NCBI RefSeq assembly: GCF_014646335.1
Contig: NZ_BMNG01000005.1
Span: forward strand, 124,001 to 188,000
Direction: 5' to 3'
DNA: 64,000 nt
Source: Streptomyces lasiicapitis
GTDB lineage: Bacteria; Actinomycetota; Actinomycetes; Streptomycetales; Streptomycetaceae
Position 1 is the stretch's first letter. Each line of letters begins with the position of its first letter. The notes below the pieces were generated by a model that had not been told where the DNA came from, did not search any database, and saw nothing but the letters and a program-made list of their open reading frames with translations. Position numbers and translations under genes: made by a program. Of this stretch, positions 54,615 through 63,345 are shown one piece after another.

Positions 54615-55898
54615 TCAGTTCCACGCCCCCGACAGGCGGCGCGTCACCACCGAACTGAGCACGCGCACGCCGTGCGTCGACGCGGGCGCGATGCCCGTGA
54701 GTTCGCGAACGCGACGGAGGCGGTAGTCCAGGGTGCGGGGGTGCACGTTCAGGGCTGCCGCCGCGTTCGCGCGGTTCATGTCGTGGCGGTAGTACGCGTC
54801 GAGGGTGGCGAGGAGGTCAGGGCCCGGGTCGAGTCGGCGGGCCACCGTGTGGAGCCAGTCGTCGGCGGGCGGGACGTCCGCCACCGCGAGCTCGACGAAG
54901 ACGTCGGCCAGGGTGTGCGGGCCCGGCCACGCGGGCGCCCGCCGCAGCGGGGCGGCCCTGCTGATCCGCCGGGCCCGGTCGAGGGCGTCGGCAAGGTCGG
55001 ACCGGGACGCGGTGGCCGCCCCGGCGGCGCAGGGGCGGCCGAGGGCGCCGGCGAAGTCACGTACGAGATCGCAGACGAGGTCGGGCACAGAGCCGGGCAC
55101 AGGGCCGGACAAGGAGGTCAAGGAGGCCGAGGCAGGCGGGACAGGCGAGACGGGCGACCCACCCCCCTCCACCGAACCCACCGGAACCACAGCGATCAGC
55201 TCCCCACCCCCGCCGCCCTCCACCCCGCACCACACCACCGGCACCTGATACGTCTTCACCAGCGCCTCGACCTCACCCCCCAGATCACGCTCCCCGGCCG
55301 CCCCGCACTCCGGCACCCGGATCACCGTCACCACCCACCACTCGGGCACCTCCATGCCCATCCCCCGCCCGAGCTCCACCGCCACGGGGTCCCCGGCGAG
55401 CAGCGACCTGGCAAGGAGCGCGACCTGCTCCCCGTACGGAAGGCGGCGCCGCAGCCCCGTGGCGAATCCCGCGCAGTACGCGCCGATCCCGCGCTCGCCC
55501 TGCGGGGCGAACCAGCCCATCATCCGCAGGAGTTCGTCGGCGCCGCCGCCGCGCTGGGCGTCGGTCGCCTCGTTGATCTCGCGCAGCATGAGGGCGGTGT
55601 GCAGGCGCAGGATCCGCTGCCGTGATTCCAGGGACAGTCCCGTACCGGCCCGCGACTCGCCCATCGACGCGATGAAGCCGAGGTCGGCTTCCGTCAACTC
55701 GCCGCCGTGCGGGGAGAGTTCGATCGTGCGGCGGCGCAGCCACACGGCGTACTCCAGCGTCTCGGCCCTGGTCCGGGGGTCCGCGTCCAGGCGGGCGAAC
55801 TCCGGGATCTCGCGTACGTACGCCTCCACCTCCCGGCGGGCACTGGCCGACGCCCGCCGGGCCAGTTCCTCGAAGAGGCTGCCCATGCGCGGGAGCAT
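54615..55898 (-). CDS. PucR-type transcriptional regulator
   Basis: The ATG at 55898 has CCGGAAT upstream (ATG 55886 alternative); 427 residues. The N-terminal two thirds is helical with GMGMEVPEWWVVTVIRVPECG in its sensor part, and the C-terminal region carries the PucR/CdaR helix-turn-helix: LLATLDAYYRHDMNRANAAAALNVHPRTLDYRLRRVRELTG. Proteins of this class regulate catabolism or development. An unstructured Ser/Pro/Gly segment (SVEGGGSPVSPVPPASAS) lies in the middle. Effector and targets are unknown. Confidence 0.78.
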   Translation of the reverse strand: MLPRMGSLFEELARRASASARREVEAYVREIPEFARLDADPRTRAETLEYAVWLRRRTIELSPHGGELTEADLGFIASMGESRAGTGLSLESRQRILRLHTALMLREINEATDAQRGGGADELLRMMGWFAPQGERGIGAYCAGFATGLRRRLPYGEQVALLARSLLAGDPVAVELGRGMGMEVPEWWVVTVIRVPECGAAGERDLGGEVEALVKTYQVPVVWCGVEGGGGGELIAVVPVGSVEGGGSPVSPVPPASASLTSLSGPVPGSVPDLVCDLVRDFAGALGRPCAAGAATASRSDLADALDRARRISRAAPLRRAPAWPGPHTLADVFVELAVADVPPADDWLHTVARRLDPGPDLLATLDAYYRHDMNRANAAAALNVHPRTLDYRLRRVRELTGIAPASTHGVRVLSSVVTRRLSGAWN

Positions 55899-56117
55899 GC
55901 CATTCCGGCAGAATTGATCGACAGATGAAAACCGGACGGGGTTTATCACTTCGCGTGAATCGATGAAGGCCATACCATCGCCACTTTTGTCATCGTGCGC
56001 AAAGTTTCCGGAACGAGCAGCTCTTGTCGTTCGATCCTGTTGTGGGGGCCGCGGCGGCATGGGACTAATGCAAATGTCCCAAGTCCCGAGCAGCAAGCCC
56101 AAGGGAGGGAAACTCCG

Positions 56118-57023
56118 ATGAGAGCGGAAATCAAAAGGAGAAGCGCGGCGGCGGTCGCCGTCATGTCCGTATCGGCGGCACTCCTGGTGACGGCGCCGGG
56201 CGGCAGCTCGGCCGCGCCCCCACCCGAAAAGCCCGCACCCGCCCAGGCCGACGCCGCCGCCCCCAGCCTGCGCGCCTTCGGCATCACCGGCAACGGCACC
56301 CTGATGGCCACCTTCACCACCGACAAGCCGCAGCAGCTCGACTGGGTCAGGGCTGTCACCGGCCTGACCGGCGACCAGAAGCTGGTCGGGATCGACTTCC
56401 GGGTCCAGGACGGACTGCTGTACGGCCTCGGCGACAAGGGCGGGATCTATACGATCAAGACCCCTCCGGCGGTCCCGGAACCGACCCTCGCCAAGGTCTC
56501 CCAGCTGGAAGTCGCGCTGTACGGAACGAACTTCGGCGTCGACTTCAACCCGGCAGCCGACCGCCTCCGCGTGATCAGCGACAACGGGCAGAACCTGCGG
56601 CACAACCTCAATGACGACACCACGATCGAGGACCCCAACCTGACCACCCCGCCGGCCGGCCTGACCCGGGGCGTCACCGCGGCCGCCTACACGAACAACG
56701 ACCTGAACGCGGCCACCGCGACCACGCTGTTCGACATCAACACCACCACCGACCAGGTCGTCATCCAGTCCCCTGCCAACAACGGCACCCTCGCCCCGAC
56801 CGGCGCCCTCGGCCTGAACGCGGGCCCCAACGCGGGCCTGGACATCTACTCCACGCTGTCGGGCGGCAAGACGAAGGACAACGCCGCCTTCGCCACGCTC
56901 ATCCCGTCCGGCGCGAGCACCTCGTCCCTCTACACCGTCAACCTCCTCACCGGCGAGGCCACCTCCGTCGGCCAGTTCCCCCTCGACATCACGGACCTGG
57001 CCATCAGCCTCACCGGAAGCTGA
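56118..57023 (+). CDS. Secreted DUF4394 protein
   Basis: A 301-residue protein with signal peptide MRAEIKRRSAAAVAVMSVSAALLVTAPGGSSA and an Ala/Pro linker. The mature part is DUF4394-like: GITGNGTLMATFTTDKPQQLDWVRAVTGLTGDQKLVGIDFRVQDGLLYGLGDKGGIY, GTNFGVDFNPAADRLRVISDNGQNLRHN and GLDIYSTLSGG. The family is a beta-propeller-like domain of unknown role. AAGGGAGG upstream. Codon use is typical. Confidence 0.82.
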   Translation: MRAEIKRRSAAAVAVMSVSAALLVTAPGGSSAAPPPEKPAPAQADAAAPSLRAFGITGNGTLMATFTTDKPQQLDWVRAVTGLTGDQKLVGIDFRVQDGLLYGLGDKGGIYTIKTPPAVPEPTLAKVSQLEVALYGTNFGVDFNPAADRLRVISDNGQNLRHNLNDDTTIEDPNLTTPPAGLTRGVTAAAYTNNDLNAATATTLFDINTTTDQVVIQSPANNGTLAPTGALGLNAGPNAGLDIYSTLSGGKTKDNAAFATLIPSGASTSSLYTVNLLTGEATSVGQFPLDITDLAISLTGS

Positions 57024-57140
57024 GCCCGCGTACGAGACCACAGGCCTGGAACTTCGGGGAGCGGGAAGGCGTTGGCAGGTAGACCCGCGGTTCCTGTGCG
57101 GGTGACCGGAACGACATGGGCAGAAGCCGAGGTGGCACGC

Positions 57141-57701
57141 ATGGCGATGTGGGATCGGATCAAGGACCAGGCCAAGGGTCTCCAGCAGGGGCAGCAGGGG
57201 CACGGCTCCGGCGGGCACGGGGCCGGTGGGCACAGCCGGCCCGGGTCGGGGTCGAAGGGCTCGAAGGCCCAGCTCGTGAGCATGCTCAAGACCCAGCTCA
57301 CGTCTTTGAAGACCGAGCTGAAGAGCGGTTCGTACCGGGACGCGAGCATGGCCATGTGCGCCCTGGTCGCGGCCGCCGACGGCACCGTCGACCCGGCGGA
57401 GCGCCAGCACGTGGAATCCCTGATCCTGCAGAACGACGTCCTGCAGAACTTCCCGCCGGAGCAGCTGCGCCAGCGCTTCAACAAGCACGTCGACCAGCTC
57501 TCCTTCAACTTCCAGCAGGGCAAGGCCGGCGTGATGCAGGAGATCGCCAAGGCCGCGAAGAAGCCGACGGAGGCGCGGGCGGTCGTGCAGACCGGCTTCG
57601 TCGTCGCCGGCGCGGACGGCTATGTCGCGCCGGCCGAGGAGCAGGTCCTTCGCGAGGCCTGCGCCGCCCTCGGGGTGTCCCCGCAGGAGTTCGGCCTCTG
57701 A
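57141..57701 (+). CDS. TerB-family tellurite-resistance-like protein
   Basis: A 186-residue protein. After a Gly/Gln/His linker (residues 15-45) comes a TerB domain: DASMAMCALVAAADGTVDPAERQHVESLILQNDVLQNFPPEQL and TGFVVAGADGYVAPAEEQVLREACAALG, each with an acidic D-G metal loop (AAADGTVD, AGADGYVA). GAGGTGGCACGC precedes the ATG. TerB proteins respond to stress; other Ter genes are not adjacent. Confidence 0.85.
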   Translation: MAMWDRIKDQAKGLQQGQQGHGSGGHGAGGHSRPGSGSKGSKAQLVSMLKTQLTSLKTELKSGSYRDASMAMCALVAAADGTVDPAERQHVESLILQNDVLQNFPPEQLRQRFNKHVDQLSFNFQQGKAGVMQEIAKAAKKPTEARAVVQTGFVVAGADGYVAPAEEQVLREACAALGVSPQEFGL

Positions 57702-57819
57702 AAATATCTGTCGTCGGGACATGAGAATTTGGTCCGAGGCGCGATGAAGTTTCCTCGCCCGACAGCGACCGGACAGTGAGCGTAAATTCACTTATCACGT
57801 CCCGACGATCGCGCCGTGC

Positions 57820-57825
57820 TACTGT
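57820..57825 (+). promoter_or_regulatory. Candidate -10 box of the cold-shock gene
   Basis: TACTGT is a good -10 hexamer. If used, it gives a leader of about 110 bases, which is usual for csp genes. No clear -35 was found. Confidence 0.35.
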
Positions 57826-57941
57826 CGAGGGTAGTTGCAGTCGTGGTTCCCAAAAAGGTTGTTCTCTTCCGAGGGTAATCATCACGGCGACACGGGGTCC
57901 GCACAGGGTGGACTCCGAGCACCGTCCCGAAGGAGAAAAAA

Positions 57942-58148
57942 ATGGCTGCTGGTACCGTGAAGTGGTTCAACGCGGAAAAGGGCTTCGGCTTCATCGAGCA
58001 GGACGGCGGCGGCCCGGACGTCTTCGCCCACTACTCGAACATCGCCACCCAGGGCTTCCGTGAGCTGCTCGAGGGCCAGAAGGTGACCTTCGACATCGCG
58101 CAGGGCCAGAAGGGCCCGACGGCGGAGAACATCGTTCCCCAGTCGTAA
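57942..58148 (+). CDS. cspA: Cold-shock protein (CspA family)
   Basis: A 68-residue complete Csp[18 protein letters not shown] (RNP1) and DVFAHYSN (RNP2). GAAGGAG precedes the ATG. It is an RNA-binding protein that prevents secondary structure at low temperature. A DEAD helicase follows after a terminator. Confidence 0.96.
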   Translation: MAAGTVKWFNAEKGFGFIEQDGGGPDVFAHYSNIATQGFRELLEGQKVTFDIAQGQKGPTAENIVPQS

Positions 58149-58171
58149 CGCGACAGCGATTCATACTTCGC

Positions 58172-58207
58172 AGCTGGGGCCCGCACCTTGGGGTGCGGGC
58201 CCCAGCT
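58172..58207 (+). terminator. Terminator of the cold-shock gene
   Basis: AGCTGGGGCCCGCACC and its complement form a perfect 16-bp stem with a TTGG loop. Confidence 0.9.
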
Positions 58208-58344
58208 CGCTGCGTTTTCCGGGGTCCACCTGAAAAGGCCCCGTTTCACCCCTGCATCACCCCCGGCTCGTTCTTGCAATTCTCTGCGCTGTTCATCTTC
58301 TGCGGGAATTCCTTGGTACGTGCCACGTCAAGGAAGGTTCCCCG

Positions 58345-59847
58345 TTGAACCGCGCACGCACAAATGACCGCGATCGCTATGCCCGCACCCGCGGCGCCGG
58401 TAACGCCGGCTCCGGCAGGGGCGGCCGCCGTTTCGGCGCCCCGGCCTCCGGCCGCTCGGGCGCCCCGGCTCGCGGCAACGGCTCCCGGGGCGGCGGCTAC
58501 GGCCGCCGACCGAGCGCCCCGCAGGGCGAGTTCGCCCTGCCGAAGACCATCACCCCCGCGCTGCCCGCCGTCGAGACGTTCGCCGAGCTCGCCATGCCCG
58601 CGGAGCTGCTCGCCGCCCTCGGCCAGGAGGGCGTGACCGTGCCCTTCCCGATCCAGGCCGCGACCCTGCCGAACACCATCGCGGGCCGCGACGCCCTCGG
58701 CCGCGGCCGCACCGGCTCCGGCAAGACCCTCGCGTTCGGCCTCGCCCTGCTCACCCGGCTCACCGGCCGCCGTGCCGAGCCCCGCCAGCCGCTCGCCCTG
58801 GTCCTCGTACCGACCCGCGAGCTCGCCCAGCAGGTCACCGACGCGCTCACGCCCTACGCACGCTCCGTGAAGCTGCGGGTGGCCACCGTGGTCGGCGGCA
58901 TGTCGATCGCCCGGCAGGCCGGCGCGCTGCGCGGCGGCGCCGAGGTCGTCGTGGCGACGCCGGGACGGCTCAAGGACCTCATCGAACGCGGCGACTGCAG
59001 GCTGAACCAGGTCGACATCACCGTCCTCGACGAGGCCGACCAGATGGCCGACATGGGCTTCATGCCCCAGGTCGTCACGCTGCTCGACCAGGTGCGCTCC
59101 GGCGGCCAGCGGATGCTGTTCTCGGCCACCCTGGACCGCAACGTCGACCTCCTGGTCCGGCGCTACCTGACCGACCCGGTGGTGCACTCCGTCGACCCGT
59201 CGGCGGGCGCGGTCACGACGATGGAGCACCACGTACTCCACGTACGCACCGCGGACAAACACCGCACCACCACCGAAATCGCCGCCCGTGAGGGCCGGGT
59301 GATCATGTTCCTGGACACCAAGCACGCGGTGGACCTGCTCACCAAGCACCTGCTGACCAGCGGTGTCCGCGCGGCCGCGCTGCACGGCGGCAAGTCCCAG
59401 CCGCAGCGCACCCGGACCCTGGCGCAGTTCAAGGACGGGCACGTGAGCGTGCTCGTGGCCACCAATGTCGCCGCGCGCGGCATCCACGTCGACCAGCTCG
59501 ACCTGGTCGTGAACGTGGACCCGCCCACCGACCCCAAGGACTACCTGCACCGCGGCGGCCGCACCGCCCGCGCGGGCGAGTCCGGCAGCGTCGTGACCCT
59601 GGTGACGCCCGACCAGCGGCGCGCGATGAGCAGGCTGATGGCGGACGCGGGCGTGTCCGCGCAGACCACCGAAGTACGGTCCGGCGAGGCCGAGTTGACC
59701 CGGATCACCGGAGCGCAGGCGCCCTCGGGCGTGCCGGTCGTGATCCGCGCGCCGGCCGCCGAACGACCCAAGCGCGGGGCCTCCTCCTCGCAGCGCGGGC
59801 GGCGGGGCCGCGGCGGCCAGGGGCGGACCGCCAAGCCGAAGGCCTGA
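58345..59847 (+). CDS. DEAD-box RNA helicase
   Basis: Started at TTG 58345 (AAGGAAGG upstream); 500 residues. The N-terminus is Gly/Arg-rich (RGG-type). Motifs in order: GRTGSGKT (motif I), PTRELAQQ (Ia), TPGRL (Ib), VLDEAD (II), SATL (III), then LATNVAARGIHV and HRGGRTARAG (V and VI). ATP-dependent RNA unwinding. Paired with the cold-shock protein, this matches the RhlE/CsdA group. The C-terminus is basic and Gly-rich (SQRGRRGRGGQGR). Confidence 0.93.
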   Translation: MNRARTNDRDRYARTRGAGNAGSGRGGRRFGAPASGRSGAPARGNGSRGGGYGRRPSAPQGEFALPKTITPALPAVETFAELAMPAELLAALGQEGVTVPFPIQAATLPNTIAGRDALGRGRTGSGKTLAFGLALLTRLTGRRAEPRQPLALVLVPTRELAQQVTDALTPYARSVKLRVATVVGGMSIARQAGALRGGAEVVVATPGRLKDLIERGDCRLNQVDITVLDEADQMADMGFMPQVVTLLDQVRSGGQRMLFSATLDRNVDLLVRRYLTDPVVHSVDPSAGAVTTMEHHVLHVRTADKHRTTTEIAAREGRVIMFLDTKHAVDLLTKHLLTSGVRAAALHGGKSQPQRTRTLAQFKDGHVSVLVATNVAARGIHVDQLDLVVNVDPPTDPKDYLHRGGRTARAGESGSVVTLVTPDQRRAMSRLMADAGVSAQTTEVRSGEAELTRITGAQAPSGVPVVIRAPAAERPKRGASSSQRGRRGRGGQGRTAKPKA

Positions 59848-59852
59848 GCGCC

Positions 59853-59893
59853 GGCCGGGGGCGGTCGGAAGCCCGACCGGGCAGCCCCCGGCC
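59853..59893 (+). terminator. Stem-loop terminator of the helicase gene
   Basis: GGCCGGGGGC pairs with GCCCCCGGCC and encloses a GGTCGG/CCGACC stem. Confidence 0.75.
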
Positions 59894-60018
59894 CGGCCGA
59901 GGGCCTAAGGTCTGCATAAGGGTCCTCCACCAAGACCGCCAGAACCGGGCACGCGCCACCCCCAACGGCGTCGGCCCAGTGCTCCGTTCAGCACCCCTCC
60001 TCGACTCTGTGAGGCATC

Positions 60019-60420
60019 ATGCGCTGCGTCATCGCCAGGTTCCCGTTCGACCTCTCCAAGGCCGAAGTACTGGCCACGATGAAGGACGTCGTGCCCGAGC
60101 CCGTCACGGGCGGCGAGTACGTGATCATCGGCCGTCGCAACTACCCGGCCAAGCAGGTCGGCGCGGTCATCACCCGGCAGGACCGCCGCGACTTCACCAG
60201 CGGTGAGGTCACCCGCGCCATGACCCGCCTCGGCTTCACCTGCCGCAGCGGGCAGGAGACGGCGGCGCCCGAGGCCGCGTTGCCGCCCGTCCAGGCCGCG
60301 TCCGCGATGCTCGGTGGCCCCTCGGCGCCCCTCGGCGGCCCTTCCGCCCCTCTGGGCGGTCCCCAGGCCCCGCTGGGCGGCTCCGCGCCCCTGGGCGGCA
60401 TCGACCCGCTGGAAGGGTGA
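60019..60420 (+). CDS. SCO5918-family protein
   Basis: A 133-residue protein: MRCVIARFPFDLSKAEVLATMKDVVPEPVTGGEYVIIGRRNYPAKQVGAVITRQDRRDFTSGEVTRAMTRLGFTC..., recognisable as the SCO5918 family. The C-terminal 35 residues are repeats of GGP(S/Q)APL. In S. coelicolor the same order, helicase then this gene then MerR, occurs near SCO5917-5920. The protein is probably RNA- or ribosome-related, by context only. Confidence 0.78.
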   Translation: MRCVIARFPFDLSKAEVLATMKDVVPEPVTGGEYVIIGRRNYPAKQVGAVITRQDRRDFTSGEVTRAMTRLGFTCRSGQETAAPEAALPPVQAASAMLGGPSAPLGGPSAPLGGPQAPLGGSAPLGGIDPLEG

Positions 60421-60450
60421 GACGCGGCGAAAGCCGACACCACGTACGGA

Positions 60451-60488
60451 CGAGGGGCCCTGCCGAGAGACATCGGCAGGGCCCCTCG
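60451..60488 (+). terminator. Terminator after the SCO5918-family gene
   Basis: CGAGGGGCCCTGCCGA and TCGGCAGGGCCCCTCG, a perfect 16-bp stem. Confidence 0.9.
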
Positions 60489-60594
60489 TTCGTTGCGGCG
60501 CGGCGGCGGGGGCGCCCCATGGTGTTGAATTTCCCCCGGGGCCCAGGTGCCGTACGGCATCGGGGCCCTTCGACGCGTTGCACAACGAGGTGAC

Positions 60595-60966
60595 ATGACA
60601 GCAGATATCCCGCTCAGTGGTCGTCTGGACGACGACGACTACCCCGCGTACACGATGGGCCGGGCCGCAGAGATGCTCGGCACCACCCCGGGTTTCCTCC
60701 GGGCCATCGGCGAGGCACGCCTGATCACGCCCCTCCGGTCGGAGGGCGGACACCGGAGGTACTCCCGCTACCAGCTGCGGATCGCCGCCCGCGCCCGCGA
60801 GCTCGTGGACAAGGGCACCCCGATCGAGGCGGCCTGCCGCATCGTGATCCTCGAGGACCAGCTCGAAGAGGCCCAGCGGATCAACGCGGAGTACCGGCGG
60901 GCGGCGGGAGGATCGGCGGGAGAGAAGAAGAGCAGCAACGGCAACGGCCAGTCCCCGGTCCCCTGA
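60595..60966 (+). CDS. MerR-family regulator
   Basis: The ATG has ACGAGGTG upstream; 123 residues. The helix-turn-helix and wing are plain: YTMGRAAEMLGTTPGFLRAIGEARLITPLRSEGGHRRYSRYQLRIAARARELVDKG, with a coiled coil after (IVILEDQLEEAQRINAEYRR). No cysteine set for metal sensing and a short polar C-terminus. Part of the cold-shock region as in S. coelicolor. It converges with the TetR gene. Confidence 0.85.
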   Translation: MTADIPLSGRLDDDDYPAYTMGRAAEMLGTTPGFLRAIGEARLITPLRSEGGHRRYSRYQLRIAARARELVDKGTPIEAACRIVILEDQLEEAQRINAEYRRAAGGSAGEKKSSNGNGQSPVP

Positions 60967-60975
60967 AGGCGACCG

Positions 60976-61572
60976 CTAGTCCGCGCGCAGCGACCGCCAG
61001 ATCCGGTCCGGCAGGACACGGACCGCCTCGTCCAGGTCGACCTCGTACGCCGTCGACAGCCAGCGCTGGGCAACCTCCACGACCGGGCCCATGACGAGGA
61101 TCTCGATCAAGTGGGCGGGGAGCGGGGCCATTTCACCGGCGGCGATGCGGCCGTGCAGCCAGGCCGCGATGGGGGCGAACGCCGCCTCCTTGGCGGTCAT
61201 GACCTCCTGGGCGTGGTTCGCGAGATAGCGGGAGTGGACACTGGCGTGCAGGAAGAGGGCCACGTCGCGGTGTTGGCGGGTGAAGTCCAGGTAGGTCCGG
61301 ACCAGGGCACGGGTGCCGGTGCGGGCCGTGCGGGAGCGGATCACCTCGGGCACCACCCGGTCGCAGAGCTGGTCCGAACAGCGGATGTACAGCGCCGCCG
61401 CGAGGCCGTCGAAGCTGCCGAAGTGGTGGTACAGGCTGCCGAAGCTGACTCCGCTCGCCGCCGTCACCGCGTTGACCGTGAAGCCGGGGCGGCCCGAATC
61501 GGCGTACACCCGCAGAGCCGTGTCCAGGAGCAAATCGACGGTGGCCTCGCCACGCTGCTGCTTGGGCGCCAT
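60976..61572 (-). CDS. TetR-family regulator
   Basis: A 198-residue regulator. The TetR helix-turn-helix: TALRVYADSGRPGFTVNAVTAASGVSFGSLYHHFGSFDGLAAALY. The rest is helical and contains LVRTYLDFTRQHRDVALFLHASVHSRYL, like lipophilic-ligand TetRs. The ATG has TACGCT 7 bases upstream and no ribosome site (likely leaderless). A perfect 26-bp palindrome at 61603-61628, overlapping the promoter, is the likely operator for both this gene and the divergent beta-propeller gene. Confidence 0.85.
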   Translation of the reverse strand: MAPKQQRGEATVDLLLDTALRVYADSGRPGFTVNAVTAASGVSFGSLYHHFGSFDGLAAALYIRCSDQLCDRVVPEVIRSRTARTGTRALVRTYLDFTRQHRDVALFLHASVHSRYLANHAQEVMTAKEAAFAPIAAWLHGRIAAGEMAPLPAHLIEILVMGPVVEVAQRWLSTAYEVDLDEAVRVLPDRIWRSLRAD

Positions 61573-61602
61573 GCGGAACAGCGTAGTCCAGGACCCAGCA
61601 GC

Positions 61603-61628
61603 AGAGACTTTTTCTAGAAAAAGTCTCT
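61603..61628. promoter_or_regulatory. Perfect 26-bp palindrome (TetR operator candidate)
   Basis: AGAGACTTTTTCTAGAAAAA followed by GTCTCT is an exact palindrome between TetR and the divergent gene. It is AT-rich in a GC-rich genome. Confidence 0.8.
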
Positions 61629-61661
61629 AAAAGAGCGGCTCCCTGGGACACACTCTCTGCC

Positions 61662-63269
61662 ATGGTCAGTCACGAGTCCCGGCCGGAGCCGCAGCAGCCC
61701 CCACAGCAGCCCGTGCACACGCCCCTGCCCGGGAACCCCTACGCCCAGCCCGAGCCCCCGGCCCCCACGGGGAGCACCTCCCGCACCCGCGCGCTCGCCA
61801 TCGGTGCCGGGGTCCTCGCCCTGGCGGTCGTCGGTGCCGGGGTCTTCTTCGTCACGCGGGGAGACGGGGACGGAGGGGACGGTGGTTCCCGCGAGCCCGC
61901 GGCGGCGGCGTCCAAGGGGTCGCAGGAGGAACGGGATTCGGCGGACGCCGGACGGAAGTCTCCCGAGGCCGACGGCGAGGGCAAGGACGACGACGGCGGT
62001 GTCGTCGACGTCAACGCCGGACGCAAGCCCGGCGAGGCCAAGGCCTGGCTCGCCGCCAATGACGTGAAGCTGCCCGGCAAGGGCACCACCGTGCAGGACC
62101 TGTGGCGCTGGGGCGGCATCGTCGCCCAGGGGATGTACAACGAGGTCACCGCGTGGAAATCCGCCGACGGCACCAAGGCGTGGGCGGTGCGGCTGCCCGG
62201 AGAGCTGTGCGACACCCCCGTGAATCCCTCGTCCGACGGCAAGGTCGTCGTGGCCTACACGGTGAGCAAGTCCCAGAGCAGCAAGAAGTGCAACCAGCTC
62301 CAGATGATCGACCTGAAGACCGGCAAGAAGGGCTGGCACAAGCAGCTCGTCGAGCACGACCTGTCCGACGGCACGACCATGACGCACGTCTCGATCTCCG
62401 GCTCCACCGTCGTGGTCGACCAGGACTCCACCGCCCACGCCTACCGCGTCCGCGACGGCAAGCGCCTGTTCACCACCAAACAGAACCCTGACGGAGGCTG
62501 CCTCCTGACGGGGGTCGCGGGCGGCAGCAAGCTGCTCCAGACGCAGATCTGCGCCCCCGCGACGTCCGACCAGAGCGGACGTCTCCGCAAGGTCGATCCC
62601 CGTACCGGCAAGGTCGAGTGGACGTACAAGACCAAGAAGAAGTGGTCGATCGACAAGGTCTACTCCGTGGATCCGATCGTCTTGGCCCTGCGCAGCCGCG
62701 GCGGCGTCGACGACTGGGCCGTCGTCGCCATCGACGAACGGGGCCGCCAGCGCTCCTGGTTCGAACCCCGCGACGGCAAGACCGAGTTCGGGATGTGCAA
62801 CGAGTCCGGGGACTCCGGCGAAGGCACGCAGAACTGCCCCGGCGGCATCGCCGACAGCGACGGCGACACCTTCTACCTCGCGAGCAGGCCCAAGGACATC
62901 CTCGGGCCCAACAAGATCACCGCGTTCGACCTGCGCAACGGGAAGGTCAAGTGGACCGCTTCGTACCCCGGGCGGCAGCTCCTGCCGGTGTCCGTGAGCG
63001 GTGACGACCGGCCCGGTGTGGTCGTGTACGCGAAGCCCAAGGGCGAGACGGGGAACGGGCGGACCCTTCGGTTCGGCCCCCGCGGCGGCAAGCCGGACGT
63101 GCTCCTTCGGCACACCTCGGCCGCCCGGAAGATCGAGACCTACATGTTCGCCGGGCACACGCTGTACGCCGACGGGCGGTTCTACGTCGCCCACTCCCGC
63201 ATGGACGGCAACGCCGTCGGCACAAGCCGGGACGCGCAGAAGGGGCGGATGCTCTCGTACGGGCGGTGA
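61662..63269 (+). CDS. Membrane-anchored PQQ-type beta-propeller protein 1
   Basis: A 535-residue protein. Pro/Gln-rich cytoplasmic N-terminus (1-40), one membrane helix (RALAIGAGVLALAVVGAGVFFVTRG), an Asp/Glu/Gly-rich linker and an outer propeller: repeats such as ADGTKAWAVRLPGE, TGKKGWHKQLVE, RDGKRLFTTKQ and TGKVEWTYKTKK, typical of PQQ-like (Trp-docked) blades. Cysteine pairs in GELCDTP, KKCNQLQ, GGCLLTG, QICAPA, MCNESGD and NCPGG. A second, similar gene follows in 76 bases. No signal peptide otherwise. Role unknown; perhaps a cell-surface sensor. Confidence 0.78.
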   Translation: MVSHESRPEPQQPPQQPVHTPLPGNPYAQPEPPAPTGSTSRTRALAIGAGVLALAVVGAGVFFVTRGDGDGGDGGSREPAAAASKGSQEERDSADAGRKSPEADGEGKDDDGGVVDVNAGRKPGEAKAWLAANDVKLPGKGTTVQDLWRWGGIVAQGMYNEVTAWKSADGTKAWAVRLPGELCDTPVNPSSDGKVVVAYTVSKSQSSKKCNQLQMIDLKTGKKGWHKQLVEHDLSDGTTMTHVSISGSTVVVDQDSTAHAYRVRDGKRLFTTKQNPDGGCLLTGVAGGSKLLQTQICAPATSDQSGRLRKVDPRTGKVEWTYKTKKKWSIDKVYSVDPIVLALRSRGGVDDWAVVAIDERGRQRSWFEPRDGKTEFGMCNESGDSGEGTQNCPGGIADSDGDTFYLASRPKDILGPNKITAFDLRNGKVKWTASYPGRQLLPVSVSGDDRPGVVVYAKPKGETGNGRTLRFGPRGGKPDVLLRHTSAARKIETYMFAGHTLYADGRFYVAHSRMDGNAVGTSRDAQKGRMLSYGR

Positions 63270-63345
63270 CGATCCGCCCACGAGCCGTCCCGCCCACGGT
63301 GCCGACAGTCCCCGCAACCCCTCGCGTCCCCTTCATGGAGCCACG

